A stretch of 64,000 nt of DNA from Microbacterium bovistercoris (GTDB lineage: Bacteria > Actinomycetota > Actinomycetes > Actinomycetales > Microbacteriaceae), in NCBI RefSeq assembly GCF_003387575.1, contig NZ_QUAB01000047.1, positions 124,001 to 188,000 of the forward strand. The letters are read 5' to 3'. The translations under genes and the position numbers were made by a program. Positions 1 through 8,459 of the stretch are shown one piece after another; position 1 is the stretch's first letter, and every line of letters starts with the position of its first letter. The notes below the pieces were generated by a model, which ran no database searches, was not told the origin of the DNA, and was given only the letters and a program-made list of their open reading frames with translations.

Positions 1-1
1 G

Positions 2-532
2 AAGAAGTACGAGGACGTGAAGGACATCAAGGAGGGCGAGACCGTCGCCGTGCCCGACGACGCATCGAACCAGGCACGCGCGCTGCTCGTGCTGCAGTCG
101 GCCGGACTGGTGTCGCTGAAGAGCGGCGGCACGATCGTCAGCGACCTCGCAGATGTCGACACTGAGAAGTCCAAGGTGAAGGTCACAGCCCTCGAGGCCG
201 CGATCATCCCGACAGCGCTGCCGGACGTCGCCGCCGCGATCATCAACAACGACTTCGTCGAGGATGCCGGGCTCAGCTTCGCCGACGCGATCGCCCAGGA
301 CGACCCGTCCGACCCGAACGCGCTCCCGTACGTGAACATCTTCGCCGCGCGCGCAGATGACGTGGACAACCCCACCTACAAGAAGCTCGTCGAGATCTTC
401 CAGAACGACGAGGGCGTGCAGAAGGGGCTGCAGGAGGCCTCGGGAGACACCGCCGTCCTGCTCGACACCCCGGCCGCGGATCTTCAGGAGTCTCTGAAGA
501 AGGTCCTCGAGGACACCGTCATCAGCGAGTGA
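2..532 (+). CDS. metQ: MetQ/NlpA-type methionine-binding lipoprotein, C-terminal part
   Basis: Partial gene: the reading frame is open from the left edge, so the signal peptide and lipobox are missing and about 176 residues remain. The visible part fits the NlpA/MetQ family of substrate-binding lipoproteins, which deliver methionine to a MetNI importer on the outer face of the membrane. Typical traits are the segment TALEAAIIPTALPDVAAAII, the late NIFAAR strand and the C-terminal helix ending ILEDTV-like (VLEDTVISE). metN and metI follow on the same strand, which supports the call. A strong hairpin separates it from metN, so the binding protein may be made in excess over the membrane complex. 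No methionine-specific residue can be checked, so another amino-acid substrate stays possible. Confidence 0.88.
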   Translation, partial: KKYEDVKDIKEGETVAVPDDASNQARALLVLQSAGLVSLKSGGTIVSDLADVDTEKSKVKVTALEAAIIPTALPDVAAAIINNDFVEDAGLSFADAIAQDDPSDPNALPYVNIFAARADDVDNPTYKKLVEIFQNDEGVQKGLQEASGDTAVLLDTPAADLQESLKKVLEDTVISE

Positions 533-561
533 CCTGACGGAATCCCACCTGAATGCGAGAC

Positions 562-593
562 AATCGGGCGGCGCGATCTCGCGTCGCCCGATT
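562..593 (+). terminator. Strong hairpin between metQ and metN
   Basis: The arms AATCGGGCG (562-570) and CGCCCGATT (585-593) are perfectly complementary. They continue inward through a G-T pair and a second short stem (CGCG, 572-575, with CGCG, 580-583). No T run follows. It is probably an attenuator or 3'-end stabiliser inside the metQNI operon rather than a full stop. Confidence 0.6.
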
Positions 594-620
594 CCGTGCC
601 GTCACACCCCGGGAGAGCAT

Positions 621-1667
621 ATGGCCATCGTGAGCCTCGCCGGCGTCACAAAGACGTACCCGCCCGCTGCGAAGGGCGATGCCCCCGTCACCGCCGTCGA
701 CGACGTCAGCCTCGACATCGAACGAGGAGACGTCTTCGGCATCATCGGCTACTCCGGTGCAGGCAAGTCGACTCTCGTGCGGCTGATCAACGCGCTGGAG
801 CCCGCCAGCGGCGGCACCATCCACGTCGATGACATCGACATCACCGCGCTGTCGGAGCGCGAGCTGCGCCGGGTGCGCGGCGGCATCGGCATGATCTTCC
901 AGCAGTTCAACCTGTTCTCGTCCAGGACTGTCGGAGCGAACATCGCCTATCCGCTCAGACTGGCGGGCTGGAAGAAGGCCGACATCGACGCCCGCGTCGC
1001 CGAGCTGCTCACCTTCGTCGGGCTGTCGGACAAGGCCAAGGCGTATCCCGAGCAGCTGTCTGGCGGTCAGAAGCAGCGCGTCGGCATCGCGAGGGCCCTG
1101 GCCACCAGACCTCGTATCCTGCTTGCCGACGAGGCGACCAGCGCGCTCGACCCGCAGACCACGCACGAGGTGCTCGAGCTTCTGAAGCGGGTCAACGAGG
1201 AGCAGGGCGTCACGATCGTCGTCATCACGCATGAGATGGATGTCATCCAGACCATCGCGACGAAGGTCGCCGTGATGGAGAAGGGCCGCGTGATCGAGCA
1301 CGGAGACGTCTTCGACGTCTTCTCGAACCCGCAGAACCCCGCGTCCCAGCGTTTCGTCGGAACCGTGATCAAGGGCATCCCCTCGCCTGTCGAGGCTGCC
1401 GCACTGCGCGAGCGGCATGCCGGCCGCCTGGTGACGTTCTCCTTCCGCGACGGCGACTCGTCGCAGGCCCAGGTCTTCCTCGACCTCGCCACCGCCGGCC
1501 TGGAGTTCGAACTCGTCTACGGTGGCATCAACGACATCCGCGGGCGGGCCTTCGGACACCTCACCCTGGCCGTCAGAGGAGCGGACGCCGAGATCGATGC
1601 GGCACTGACGAAGATCGGCGCCCATGCCCAGGTCACCGAACTCGCCTTCGACGGGGAGGTGCGCTGA
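621..1667 (+). CDS. metN: Methionine ABC importer ATPase MetN
   Basis: ATP-hydrolysing subunit that powers methionine uptake with MetI and MetQ on the inner face of the membrane. Over 348 residues it shows Walker A GYSGAGKST (residues 43-51), the Q-loop region FQQFN, the ABC signature LSGGQ (from 146), Walker B ending in D170-E171 and the H-loop ITHEM. The last ~85 residues resemble the NIL regulatory domain that senses intracellular methionine in this family. The ATG at 621 follows GGGAG (611-615). The stop overlaps the metI start by one base (TGATG), which indicates translational coupling. Length and domain order are normal for MetN. Confidence 0.95.
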   Translation: MAIVSLAGVTKTYPPAAKGDAPVTAVDDVSLDIERGDVFGIIGYSGAGKSTLVRLINALEPASGGTIHVDDIDITALSERELRRVRGGIGMIFQQFNLFSSRTVGANIAYPLRLAGWKKADIDARVAELLTFVGLSDKAKAYPEQLSGGQKQRVGIARALATRPRILLADEATSALDPQTTHEVLELLKRVNEEQGVTIVVITHEMDVIQTIATKVAVMEKGRVIEHGDVFDVFSNPQNPASQRFVGTVIKGIPSPVEAAALRERHAGRLVTFSFRDGDSSQAQVFLDLATAGLEFELVYGGINDIRGRAFGHLTLAVRGADAEIDAALTKIGAHAQVTELAFDGEVR

Positions 1668-2326
1668 TGGAGCGGCTCAACGAGCTCTGGCCCGAGTTCT
1701 GGCAGGCGGCGCTCGAGACGCTGTACATGACCACGTTCGCGCTGGTCATGGCCGGCGTGCTCGGCACCTTCGTCGGCATAGGGCTCTACATCACACGGCC
1801 CGGAGGGCTGACGCCGAACTGGCTGGTGCGCGGCATCCTCGAGCTGCTCGTGAACTTCTTCCGGCCGATCCCGTTCGTGATCTTCATCGCCGTCGCCATG
1901 CCGCTCACCCGCGCCGTGGTCGGCAGCGGCATCGGCACGACGGCCGGCGCCTTCGCGATCGGACTGGCCGCGACGTTCGCCATCGCCCGTATCGTCGAGC
2001 AGCATCTCGTCTCCGTGCCACCGGGCGTGATCGAGGCAGCACGGGCGATGGGTGCGGGGCCCTGGCGCATCCTGTTCACCGTCGTCATGCCGGAGTCCCT
2101 CGGCCCGCTCATCCTCGGTTACACGTTCATCGTCGTCGCGCTGATCGACATGACGGCGATGGCGGGTCTGATCGGCGGCGGCGGCCTCGGCGCGTTCGCT
2201 CAGATCTACGGCTTCCGCCAGTTCGAACCGGTCGTGATGTGGGTCGCGATCATCCTCATCGTCGTGTTCGTGCATCTCGTGCAGACGCTGGGCACGTGGC
2301 TGGCGCGCAAGGTCATGCGGCGCTGA
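1667..2326 (+). CDS. metI: Methionine ABC importer permease MetI
   Basis: Integral membrane subunit of the MetNI importer, 219 residues with about five hydrophobic helices. The cytoplasmic coupling motif EAARAMGAGPWRI lies near residue 125, and the ending TLGTWLARKVMRR is typical. It starts on the base where metN ends (TGATG) and is the last gene of the metQNI operon. MarP begins 47 bp later with its own -10-like element. Confidence 0.94.
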   Translation: MERLNELWPEFWQAALETLYMTTFALVMAGVLGTFVGIGLYITRPGGLTPNWLVRGILELLVNFFRPIPFVIFIAVAMPLTRAVVGSGIGTTAGAFAIGLAATFAIARIVEQHLVSVPPGVIEAARAMGAGPWRILFTVVMPESLGPLILGYTFIVVALIDMTAMAGLIGGGGLGAFAQIYGFRQFEPVVMWVAIILIVVFVHLVQTLGTWLARKVMRR

Positions 2327-2359
2327 GCGGTCCCTCGGGGTTCGCATAGCCGCGTCGCG

Positions 2360-2365
2360 TAGCGT
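2360..2365 (+). promoter_or_regulatory. -10-like TAGCGT before marP
   Basis: TAGCGT ends 8 bases before the ATG at 2374 and there is no Shine-Dalgarno sequence. The spacing suggests a leaderless transcript. Confidence 0.45.
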
Positions 2366-2373
2366 CGTGTGAC

Positions 2374-3555
2374 ATGAACGTGGTCGACGTCATCGCCGTC
2401 GTGCTGCTGATCGTCGCGCTCCTGAGCGGCATCCGCGCCGGCCTGTTCGCCGTGCTCGGAATGCTCTGCGGCCTCATCGCGGGCGGTCTCGCCGCCCCCT
2501 GGGTGCTGCCGTGGGTGTCCGGGCTGACGGCGACGAGCGAGTGGCACGGGTTCTCCGTCGTCGGGAGTGCGATCCTGCTCCTCGCGATCGGGGCGAGCAT
2601 CGGCGCCGGGATCGGCAGCCTGTTCCGGCACGGCGCCGACAAGCTCAAGCTGCGCGGCATCGAGCGCCTGCTCGGCGGCGTGCTCGCGGTCGTCACCGCT
2701 GCGCTCGCGCTCACCCTCACAGGCGCGGGCATCGCCGCAGCCGGCATCCCGGTCGTCTCGGCCTCCGTCGCCTCCTCCACGGTCCTCCGGACGATCCAGG
2801 ACAGCACTCCGCCGCCGGTCGCCGAGGCCATGGCACGGCTGCACTCCGCCGTGCTCGGCGACACCACCCTGCCCACGATCGACGGTCTCCTCGACGAGAG
2901 CGACCTCGCGAACGCCCCGGATCCCGGCGAGATCGACACCGAGGACCCGGCGCTCGCGGCAGCCGCGCGATCGGTGGCCAAGGTGTCCGGCATGGCGCCC
3001 GCGTGCGGCGTGGTCTCCAGCGGTTCCGGATTCGTCGTCGCCGACGACCTGATCGTCACGAACGCGCACGTGGTCGCCGGCGTCGACGCGCCGATCGTCG
3101 AGCTGCCGGGCGAGCCCGCGCGCGACGGGCGCGTGGTGTACTTCGACCCGGTCGACGATCTCGCCGTGGTCGCCGCCGACGTGCGCGCCGACCCGCTGCC
3201 GCTGGCGGACACGCTGCAGGCCGGCGACGGCGGCGTGGTGCAGGGCTACCCGCACGGAGGTCCGTTCCGCACTGTTCCCGCAGGCGTCATCCGTGCGGGC
3301 GCGCTGCTGATCGACGACATCTACGGCATGAGCACCGCGGAGCGATCGGTGTACACACTGCAGGCCGACGTGCAGCCCGGGAACTCCGGCGGTCCGCTGC
3401 TCACCCAGAGCGGCGCCGTCGCGGGGGTCGTCTTCGCCCGCGACGAGGTGCAGCCTCAGGTCGGCTACGCGATGACGAACGCCGAGCTGCTTCCCGTGCT
3501 CGCCCGCCTCGATCCCGCGGTGCGCGCGGTGTCCACCGGCAGCTGCCGCACCTGA
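2374..3555 (+). CDS. marP: MarP-like membrane serine protease (CvpA plus trypsin-like domain)
   Basis: A 393-residue protein with two parts. Residues 1 to ~155 are a CvpA/colicin-V-production-like membrane region with about four helices. Residues ~190-385 are a trypsin-like protease with H232 (TNAHVVAG), D261 or D262 (DPVDDLAVV) and S338 (GNSGGPL). This is the layout of mycobacterial MarP (Rv3671c), a periplasmic protease needed for acid resistance. Cysteines flank the protease (ACGVVSS near 210 and the end STGSCRT) and could form the stabilising disulfide known in MarP. The gene is convergent with the pseudouridine synthase, with 6 bp between the stops. The substrate cannot be inferred. Confidence 0.85.
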   Translation: MNVVDVIAVVLLIVALLSGIRAGLFAVLGMLCGLIAGGLAAPWVLPWVSGLTATSEWHGFSVVGSAILLLAIGASIGAGIGSLFRHGADKLKLRGIERLLGGVLAVVTAALALTLTGAGIAAAGIPVVSASVASSTVLRTIQDSTPPPVAEAMARLHSAVLGDTTLPTIDGLLDESDLANAPDPGEIDTEDPALAAAARSVAKVSGMAPACGVVSSGSGFVVADDLIVTNAHVVAGVDAPIVELPGEPARDGRVVYFDPVDDLAVVAADVRADPLPLADTLQAGDGGVVQGYPHGGPFRTVPAGVIRAGALLIDDIYGMSTAERSVYTLQADVQPGNSGGPLLTQSGAVAGVVFARDEVQPQVGYAMTNAELLPVLARLDPAVRAVSTGSCRT

Positions 3556-3561
3556 GAACCG

Positions 3562-4500
3562 CTACGGACGCTCCTGCAGCGTCCTGTGCGTGACGAACTC
3601 GCGCGGCGCCCCGCTGAGCGGGTCCACGAACCGCAGTTCGCGCGCCAGAAGCTGCAGCGGCTTCGCGAAGTCGTCCGGCGCCTCGGGCAGCAGATCCGGG
3701 TAGAACCCGTCGTTCAGAATGCCGGCCCCGAGGGCGGACAGATGCACGCGCAGCTGGTGCATCTTGCCGCTGTGCGGGCGCAGCAGCGTGTGCACGACGC
3801 GGTCGTCGAAGTCGATCAGCTCGATCAGCGTCTCGGAGTTCGGCTCGCGATCCGGATCCACCCGCACGCAGACGTGCGAGCGCAGCTTCTCGATGTGGTT
3901 GCGGTACACGATCGGGAATCGGATGCCGGCGAGCGCCGGCTCCGCGGCATCCCAGTCCGCAGGCAGCGCGGAGACGGCCTCGTAGACCTTCTCGACCTGC
4001 CGCCTCTCGAAGAGCAGCTGGTACGCGCCGCGGGTCTCTGGGCGCGTCGAGAACATCAGCAGCCCGGCCGTCGCACGGTCGAGCCGGTGGATCGGCGTGA
4101 GGTCGGGGTTTCCCAGCAGATTGCGCAGCCGCACCAGGGCGGAGTTCTGCAGGTACTTGCCCCCGGGAGTCGTCGGCAGGAAGTGCGGCTTGTCCACGAC
4201 GACGAGGTCGCGGTCCTGGTGCAGGATCTCGACCTCGAACGGGATGTCGCGCTCCTCCGGGGGCTCCCGGTAGTACCAGACGAACTCCTCGGCGCCCAGG
4301 GGAGTGTCGCGTGCGAGTGAGGATCCGTTGAACGCGACGATGTCACCGCGATCGAACCGCCGCAGCAGCCGCTCAGGATCGAGGTGCGAGAACCGCTCCG
4401 CCATGTACTGCGAGACCGTGTCCCAGGGCCCCTCCAGTGGCACATGGAGCCTGGTGGCACCCACACCGTCGCGCACCGGGAGCGGTGAAGTCATCGCCAT
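3562..4500 (-). CDS. RluA-family RNA pseudouridine synthase
   Basis: Isomerises specific uridines to pseudouridine in RNA. The 312 residues contain the RluA-family catalytic loop HRLDRATAG with catalytic Asp141, then LLMFS and the late motif GKMHQLRVHLSALG. An S4-like N-terminal region (residues 30-65) probably helps bind RNA. The target, rRNA or tRNA, cannot be told from sequence alone. Its ATG shares one base with the stop of the upstream NmrA-like gene (TGATG on the minus strand), so the two are translationally coupled. Confidence 0.85.
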   Translation of the reverse strand: MAMTSPLPVRDGVGATRLHVPLEGPWDTVSQYMAERFSHLDPERLLRRFDRGDIVAFNGSSLARDTPLGAEEFVWYYREPPEERDIPFEVEILHQDRDLVVVDKPHFLPTTPGGKYLQNSALVRLRNLLGNPDLTPIHRLDRATAGLLMFSTRPETRGAYQLLFERRQVEKVYEAVSALPADWDAAEPALAGIRFPIVYRNHIEKLRSHVCVRVDPDREPNSETLIELIDFDDRVVHTLLRPHSGKMHQLRVHLSALGAGILNDGFYPDLLPEAPDDFAKPLQLLARELRFVDPLSGAPREFVTHRTLQERP

Positions 4501-5249
4501 CAGCGCGCGCCCGCAGCGAGCCAGGCGTCGAACGACGTCGGCGCGATCCGCGCACCGGCGGGCGGCAGCAGCACCTCGCCGGAGAACTCCAGTCCGAGCG
4601 CGGCGCCGGCCCAGGACGCGCGGATCGCGCGATCCGCACCGCGGGCCGCGAAGGTGCGCCGCGCCATGTCCACCGCATCCTCGGTGCGCGGACCGGCGAC
4701 GACGATCCCGGCCGGGTCCGGTGCTCCGAGAGCCACCTCGACGAGGACGGATGCCACATCGGCGGGAGCGATCGGCTGAAGCAGCAGCGGCGGCACCACG
4801 GCCTCGCCGTCGACGATGGCGCGATCGGCGATCATCGCCGGGAAGTCGTGGAACTGCGTCGCGCGCACGATCGTATAGGGCACCGCTCCGGCGCGGACGG
4901 TGCGCTCCTGCGCCCTCTTGCCGAAGTAGTGCGGTCCGCCCTGCACCGCGTCGATGGCGGCGATCGACAGCGCGACATGGTGGCGCACGCCCGCCGCGGC
5001 CCCGGCTGCCAGCAGGTTCTCCGAGGCGGCGGTGTACACGCGCTCAGCCTCTGCGGCATCCGCCGCCGCCGGGTTCGACACGTCGATGAGCGCCTCGACA
5101 TCGGTGAGCCGCTCGGCGAGTCCCGCGCCGCCGACGAGGTCGACGCCCTCGCCGCGGCTGAGCGAGACGACGTCGACGCCCTCGCGTGAGAGCAGGGCGA
5201 CGACCAGCCGCCCGATCCGTCCGGTCCCGCCCGCCACTGCTATGCGCAT
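4500..5249 (-). CDS. NmrA-like NAD(P)-binding protein
   Basis: A 249-residue Rossmann-fold protein that opens with the dinucleotide motif AGGTGRIGR (residues 6-14). It resembles the atypical short-chain dehydrogenase/NmrA/HSCARG group, members of which either reduce small molecules or sense NAD(P). No Tyr-xxx-Lys pair is obvious, which leans toward a binding or sensor role, but this is inference. GGAGG lies 5-6 bases before the ATG at 5249. It forms a two-gene operon with the downstream pseudouridine synthase, with no evident functional link. Confidence 0.75.
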   Translation of the reverse strand: MRIAVAGGTGRIGRLVVALLSREGVDVVSLSRGEGVDLVGGAGLAERLTDVEALIDVSNPAAADAAEAERVYTAASENLLAAGAAAGVRHHVALSIAAIDAVQGGPHYFGKRAQERTVRAGAVPYTIVRATQFHDFPAMIADRAIVDGEAVVPPLLLQPIAPADVASVLVEVALGAPDPAGIVVAGPRTEDAVDMARRTFAARGADRAIRASWAGAALGLEFSGEVLLPPAGARIAPTSFDAWLAAGAR

Positions 5250-5312
5250 GCTGCCTCCAATGTCCGTCGTTACCAGCTTGGCGCATCCGCTCGGCGCACG
5301 GGACCTTTCGCC

Positions 5313-6248
5313 CTATGCGGCACGCGCGAAGCGAGTGCGGTACTGCTGCGGTGCGAGGCCTATGCGGTCGCGGAAGTGCTTGCGCAGGGCGGCTCCGGTG
5401 GCGAAGCCGGAGCGGCTCGCCACGTCATCGATGAGCAGATCCGTGGTCTCCAGCAGCTCGCGGGCCCGGTCCACCCGTGCGTCGGCGAACCAGTTCCCGA
5501 CGGTGCGTCCGGTCTCGGCGCGGAACCGCCGCGTGAGGGTGCGTACGCTCATTCCGAACGCGTCGGCGACGTTGGCGAGCGTCAGTGGCTCATCGATGTG
5601 ATCGATCAGCCACGCCTGGATCTCGCTCGCCGAACCGCTCGCCGCGGCGGCGACCGCAGGACGCGCGACGAACTGCCGCTGTCCGCCGCCACGATGCGGC
5701 GCCGCCAGCGTCGCCCGCGAGACCGCCGCTGCCACCGCCGCACCATGATCGCTCGCAATGAGGTGCATCGTCGCGTCGATCGCGGCCGACGCCCCGGCCG
5801 CCGTCAGCACCGAGCCGTGGTCCACGAACAGCTCGTCCTCCCGCAGATGGACCTGCGGAAACCGGCGGGCGAACTCGTTGGAAGCACACCAGTGCGTCGT
5901 CGCCTCCTTGCCGTCGAGCAGTCCGGCCGCCGCGACGGTGAATGCCCCGGTGCAGTAGCTCACGATCCGCCGATCCGCATATGCGGCGAGCCCGATCGGG
6001 TCATCGGACACCTCGGCCCTGCTCCACGGCGGCACGATGATTGTGTCAGCGCTCTCCAGCGCGCGACGGTCTGCCTCCGGCGCGATCGTGAAATCCGCGT
6101 TGGTGGGCACGGGCCGACCGTCCAGCGAACAGGTCGTGACGGAGTAGAGCGGCTCGCCGTCGCGGAGAGCCGCGCGGAAGAACCGGGCGGGGATGCCGAG
6201 CTCATAGGGGAACACCCCGGGGAGGGCGACGACCACCACATTGTGCAT
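5313..6248 (-). CDS. GlxA-type AraC-family regulator with DJ-1/PfpI-like domain
   Basis: A 311-residue transcription regulator. Residues 1 to ~170 form a DJ-1/PfpI-like (class I glutamine amidotransferase fold) sensor domain with C99 in SYCTGAFTVAAAGLL and a following TTHW. Residues ~210-311 form an AraC-type DNA-binding region with two helix-turn-helix units (NVADAFGMSVRTLTRRF and DDVASRSGFATGAAL). The family often controls an adjacent catabolic or detoxification gene. Here the divergent quinone-oxidoreductase-like gene at 6365 is the obvious candidate target, 116 bp away. The DJ-1 domain is usually a ligand sensor rather than an enzyme. Confidence 0.85.
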   Translation of the reverse strand: MHNVVVVALPGVFPYELGIPARFFRAALRDGEPLYSVTTCSLDGRPVPTNADFTIAPEADRRALESADTIIVPPWSRAEVSDDPIGLAAYADRRIVSYCTGAFTVAAAGLLDGKEATTHWCASNEFARRFPQVHLREDELFVDHGSVLTAAGASAAIDATMHLIASDHGAAVAAAVSRATLAAPHRGGGQRQFVARPAVAAAASGSASEIQAWLIDHIDEPLTLANVADAFGMSVRTLTRRFRAETGRTVGNWFADARVDRARELLETTDLLIDDVASRSGFATGAALRKHFRDRIGLAPQQYRTRFARAA

Positions 6249-6254
6249 GGCCAG

Positions 6255-6260
6255 ATTATG
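6255..6260 (-). promoter_or_regulatory. -10-like CATAAT before the GlxA-type regulator
   Basis: On the minus strand CATAAT ends 6 bases before the ATG at 6248 with no Shine-Dalgarno sequence, as expected for a leaderless message. Confidence 0.4.
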
Positions 6261-6364
6261 ACAGATGTTGTCTTTCAGGTCACTGGTGTGATTCCGCCGC
6301 CTCCGGAATTCTCGGTGATGCGGTCAAGTCGGCCGCCTCCTGTGATCAGCAGATTGGTAAGCAG

Positions 6365-7309
6365 ATGCGTTCAGCGAAGTACTTCGGCGCCGGTGCGGCA
6401 TCCGAGGTCATCTCCCTCATCGACGTTCCGGTGCCTGCGCCCGGCCCGGGTCAGGTCCTCATCAGGGTCGGAGCCGTCGGGCTCAATCCGGTCGACGTGA
6501 AGATCCGCGCGGCGGCTGAGGATTTCGGAGTGATCGAGTACTCGGACCGCCCCGGGTGGGATGTCGCGGGGGTCGTGACCGAGGTGGGAGCCGGCGTCTC
6601 CTCCTGGAGGCCGGGTGATCGTGTGTTCGCACTCGCCGGATTCCCCGTCGCCGCGCAGACTCTGGCCGACTACGCAGTAGTGGGCGCAGCGGATCTGGCA
6701 TCCGTGCCGTCGGATTGGAGCATCGCGCAGGCAGGCGCGGCACCCGTGGTTGCGCTCACCGCCTGGCAGGCGCTCGAAGCCGCGCGGGTCGAACCCGGAC
6801 AGCGGGTGCTGGTGCTGGGCGGTGCGGGAGGAGTGGGCCACCTCACCGTCCAACTGGCGAAGGCCCGCGGCGCCGAGGTGATCGCGACGGCCGGCCCGGC
6901 GAAACACGAGCTGGTCCGTTCCTGGGGTGCCGACCTGGTCGTCGACTATCGCGACGAGGCCGCCCTCGAGGAGATCTCACGGGTGGATGCCGTGATCGTC
7001 ACCGTCAGCGACGTCACCCCGCCGCGGCAGTCCATCGGAGACGGAACCGCGGTGATCACGATCACCGCGCTGTCCGAGGAGCAGCGCACGCTGCTGGCCG
7101 ACTGGGGTGCGGCGCCGGTCGAGCGCATCCTCGTCCACGCCGACGGCACTCAGCTCGCGGAGATCGCGGACATCGCCGACGACGGCGGGCTGACCGTGCA
7201 CCTGGATTCGGAGTTCCCGCTCGAGCGCCTCGCAGACGCACAGGAGCGCGTCGAAACCGGTCGCGTCACCGGCAAGGTGGTCGTGGTCGTCGACTCCGCT
7301 GTTCGCTGA
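6365..7309 (+). CDS. NADP-dependent quinone-oxidoreductase-like MDR enzyme
   Basis: A 314-residue zinc-independent medium-chain dehydrogenase/reductase of the quinone oxidoreductase group. The N-terminal GroES-like part has GLNPVDVKIR and the conserved GVVTEVGAGV and GDRVFAL. The Rossmann part has GGAGGVGHLTVQLAK and the ATAG region that contacts NADP phosphate. The structural and catalytic zinc cysteines are absent, which fits reduction of quinones or enones rather than alcohol oxidation. It is divergent from a GlxA/AraC regulator and convergent with a MarR gene, so stress- or substrate-induced expression is plausible. The start at 6365 has only a weak ribosome-binding site (GGTAAG). Confidence 0.85.
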   Translation: MRSAKYFGAGAASEVISLIDVPVPAPGPGQVLIRVGAVGLNPVDVKIRAAAEDFGVIEYSDRPGWDVAGVVTEVGAGVSSWRPGDRVFALAGFPVAAQTLADYAVVGAADLASVPSDWSIAQAGAAPVVALTAWQALEAARVEPGQRVLVLGGAGGVGHLTVQLAKARGAEVIATAGPAKHELVRSWGADLVVDYRDEAALEEISRVDAVIVTVSDVTPPRQSIGDGTAVITITALSEEQRTLLADWGAAPVERILVHADGTQLAEIADIADDGGLTVHLDSEFPLERLADAQERVETGRVTGKVVVVVDSAVR

Positions 7310-7326
7310 GCAGGAGCCCGACCCGT

Positions 7327-7821
7327 TCAGACGTCGAAGCTCAGGCTCAGCTTGCGCAGCAGCCCGGCCAGTCTCTCGCGGTCGGCGCGGGGGAGCGCCG
7401 CCAGCAGCGTCGCCTCCGCGTCGACGAGTCGGGTGATCGCGGCATCCACCCGCACCTTGCCGTCGTCGGTCAGGGTCACGAGCACGCTGCGGCCGTCACC
7501 CGGGTCGGCCTCGCGGCGCACCAGACGGCGGCCGACGAGCCGGTCGATCCTGTTCGTCATGGTGCCGCTGGAGACCAGGGTCTGCTGCAGCAGCTGCTTC
7601 GGCGAGAGCTGGAACGGCGCGCCGGCACGGCGCAGTGCTGACAGCACATCCCACTCCCACGACTCCAGATCGCTGCGATGGAACACGTCGCGCCTGGCGC
7701 GATCGAGGTGCCGGGAGAGGCGGTCCACCCGCGACAGCACCTCGAGCGGTGAGAAGTCGAGATCGGGACGCTGTGTCGTCCACGCGCCGACGATCCGGTC
7801 GACCTCATCCGCTTCGCTCAT
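7327..7821 (-). CDS. MarR-family transcriptional regulator
   Basis: A 164-residue winged-helix regulator, normally a dimer released from DNA by small phenolic ligands or oxidants. The recognition region LSPKQLLQQTLVSSGTMTNR is followed by the wing DPGDGRSVLVTLTDDG. I chose the ATG at 7821 (MSEADEVD) over an upstream in-frame start. GATAAT ends 6 bases before it, and the longer form would overlap the preceding gene. It lies 7 bp after the GNAT gene on the same strand and is convergent with the oxidoreductase gene. No cysteine suited to redox sensing is seen. Confidence 0.85.
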   Translation of the reverse strand: MSEADEVDRIVGAWTTQRPDLDFSPLEVLSRVDRLSRHLDRARRDVFHRSDLESWEWDVLSALRRAGAPFQLSPKQLLQQTLVSSGTMTNRIDRLVGRRLVRREADPGDGRSVLVTLTDDGKVRVDAAITRLVDAEATLLAALPRADRERLAGLLRKLSLSFDV

Positions 7822-7827
7822 CCGACC

Positions 7828-7833
7828 ATTATC
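7828..7833 (-). promoter_or_regulatory. -10-like GATAAT before the MarR gene
   Basis: GATAAT ends 6 bases before the ATG at 7821 and contains the TAA stop codon of the upstream acetyltransferase gene (7829-7831). It may allow leaderless transcription of the MarR gene alone. Confidence 0.4.
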
Positions 7834-8323
7834 GCGCGAGGTCGGTCTCACTCCCTGCCGCGGGCAGCGTGAGCGTCATGAAGGCGCTGTGCGGATCCGC
7901 GGGGTACGCGCCGAACGGACCGCTGTCGTGGAATCCCGCCCTGGCGTACATCGCCCTCGCTGGCACGAAGAAGTCGGCGCTGTCCGTCTCGAGGGAGAGG
8001 CGCAGGATGCCGCGGTCCGTGGCATCCGCGACGAGGTGGGCGAGCATCGCCCGGCCGATCCCTCTCCCGCGGACGGCGGGGTCGGTGCGCATCGACTTGA
8101 TCTCCTCGTGACCGTCCTCGACCGGGACCAGGGCGCCGGTGGCGACCGGACGGTCCCCGTCGAAGGCGGCGAACAGACGCACGTGCTCGGCGAGCAGGCG
8201 CTCGAACTGCAGGGCGTGCCGGCTCTCGGCCGGAGCGGTCGGCTCGAGCTCGGCGTGATCGGCGGTGATGAAGTCCACGAGAGCGGGGGAGGAGGCCTTG
8301 ACGCGATCGATGCGGATGGTCAC
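7829..8323 (-). CDS. GNAT-family N-acetyltransferase
   Basis: A 164-residue acetyl-CoA-dependent acetyltransferase. The acetyl-CoA pyrophosphate loop RGRGIGRAMLAHL lies near residue 90, preceded by a beta strand (EEIKSMRTDPAV), and the family's late motif ARAMYARAGFHDSGPFG follows. The start is taken as the GTG at 8323 (MTIRIDRVK) because the family fold begins there and the frame further upstream runs into the tRNA and glmU on the other strand. No strong ribosome-binding site is seen. The substrate is unknown, and it is probably co-transcribed with the downstream MarR gene. Confidence 0.8.
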   Translation of the reverse strand: MTIRIDRVKASSPALVDFITADHAELEPTAPAESRHALQFERLLAEHVRLFAAFDGDRPVATGALVPVEDGHEEIKSMRTDPAVRGRGIGRAMLAHLVADATDRGILRLSLETDSADFFVPARAMYARAGFHDSGPFGAYPADPHSAFMTLTLPAAGSETDLAR

Positions 8324-8386
8324 CGCACCAGCATCCCAGCCGCGAGGTGGCAGACTTGACGGGCGGCCCGCTCCGGCGGGGCGCGG

Positions 8387-8458
8387 TCCGCCGTGGTGTA
8401 ATGGCAGCACGACAGCCTTTGGAGCTGTGAGGTTCAGGTTCGAGTCCTGGCGGCGGAG
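8387..8458 (+). tRNA. tRNA-Gln (UUG)
   Basis: A full cloverleaf is readable. The acceptor arms are TCCGCCG (8387-8393) and CGGCGGA (8451-8457), and the discriminator is G8458. The D-arm is GTGTAATGGCAGCAC. The anticodon stem ACAGC/GCTGT encloses the loop CTTTGGA with anticodon TTG. The T-loop is GGTTCGAGTCC. CCA is not encoded. The glmU start codon begins only 2 bases past the discriminator. Confidence 0.95.
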
Positions 8459-8459
8459 C

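Noticed and set aside
6260..6272. Inverted repeat GACA-5-TGTC as an operator of the GlxA-type regulator
   Set aside because: Arms of four bases occur often by chance. No second copy supports it.
7822..7851. Upstream start for the MarR gene
   Set aside because: Would overlap the acetyltransferase stop, while a -10-like GATAAT sits exactly before the shorter form.
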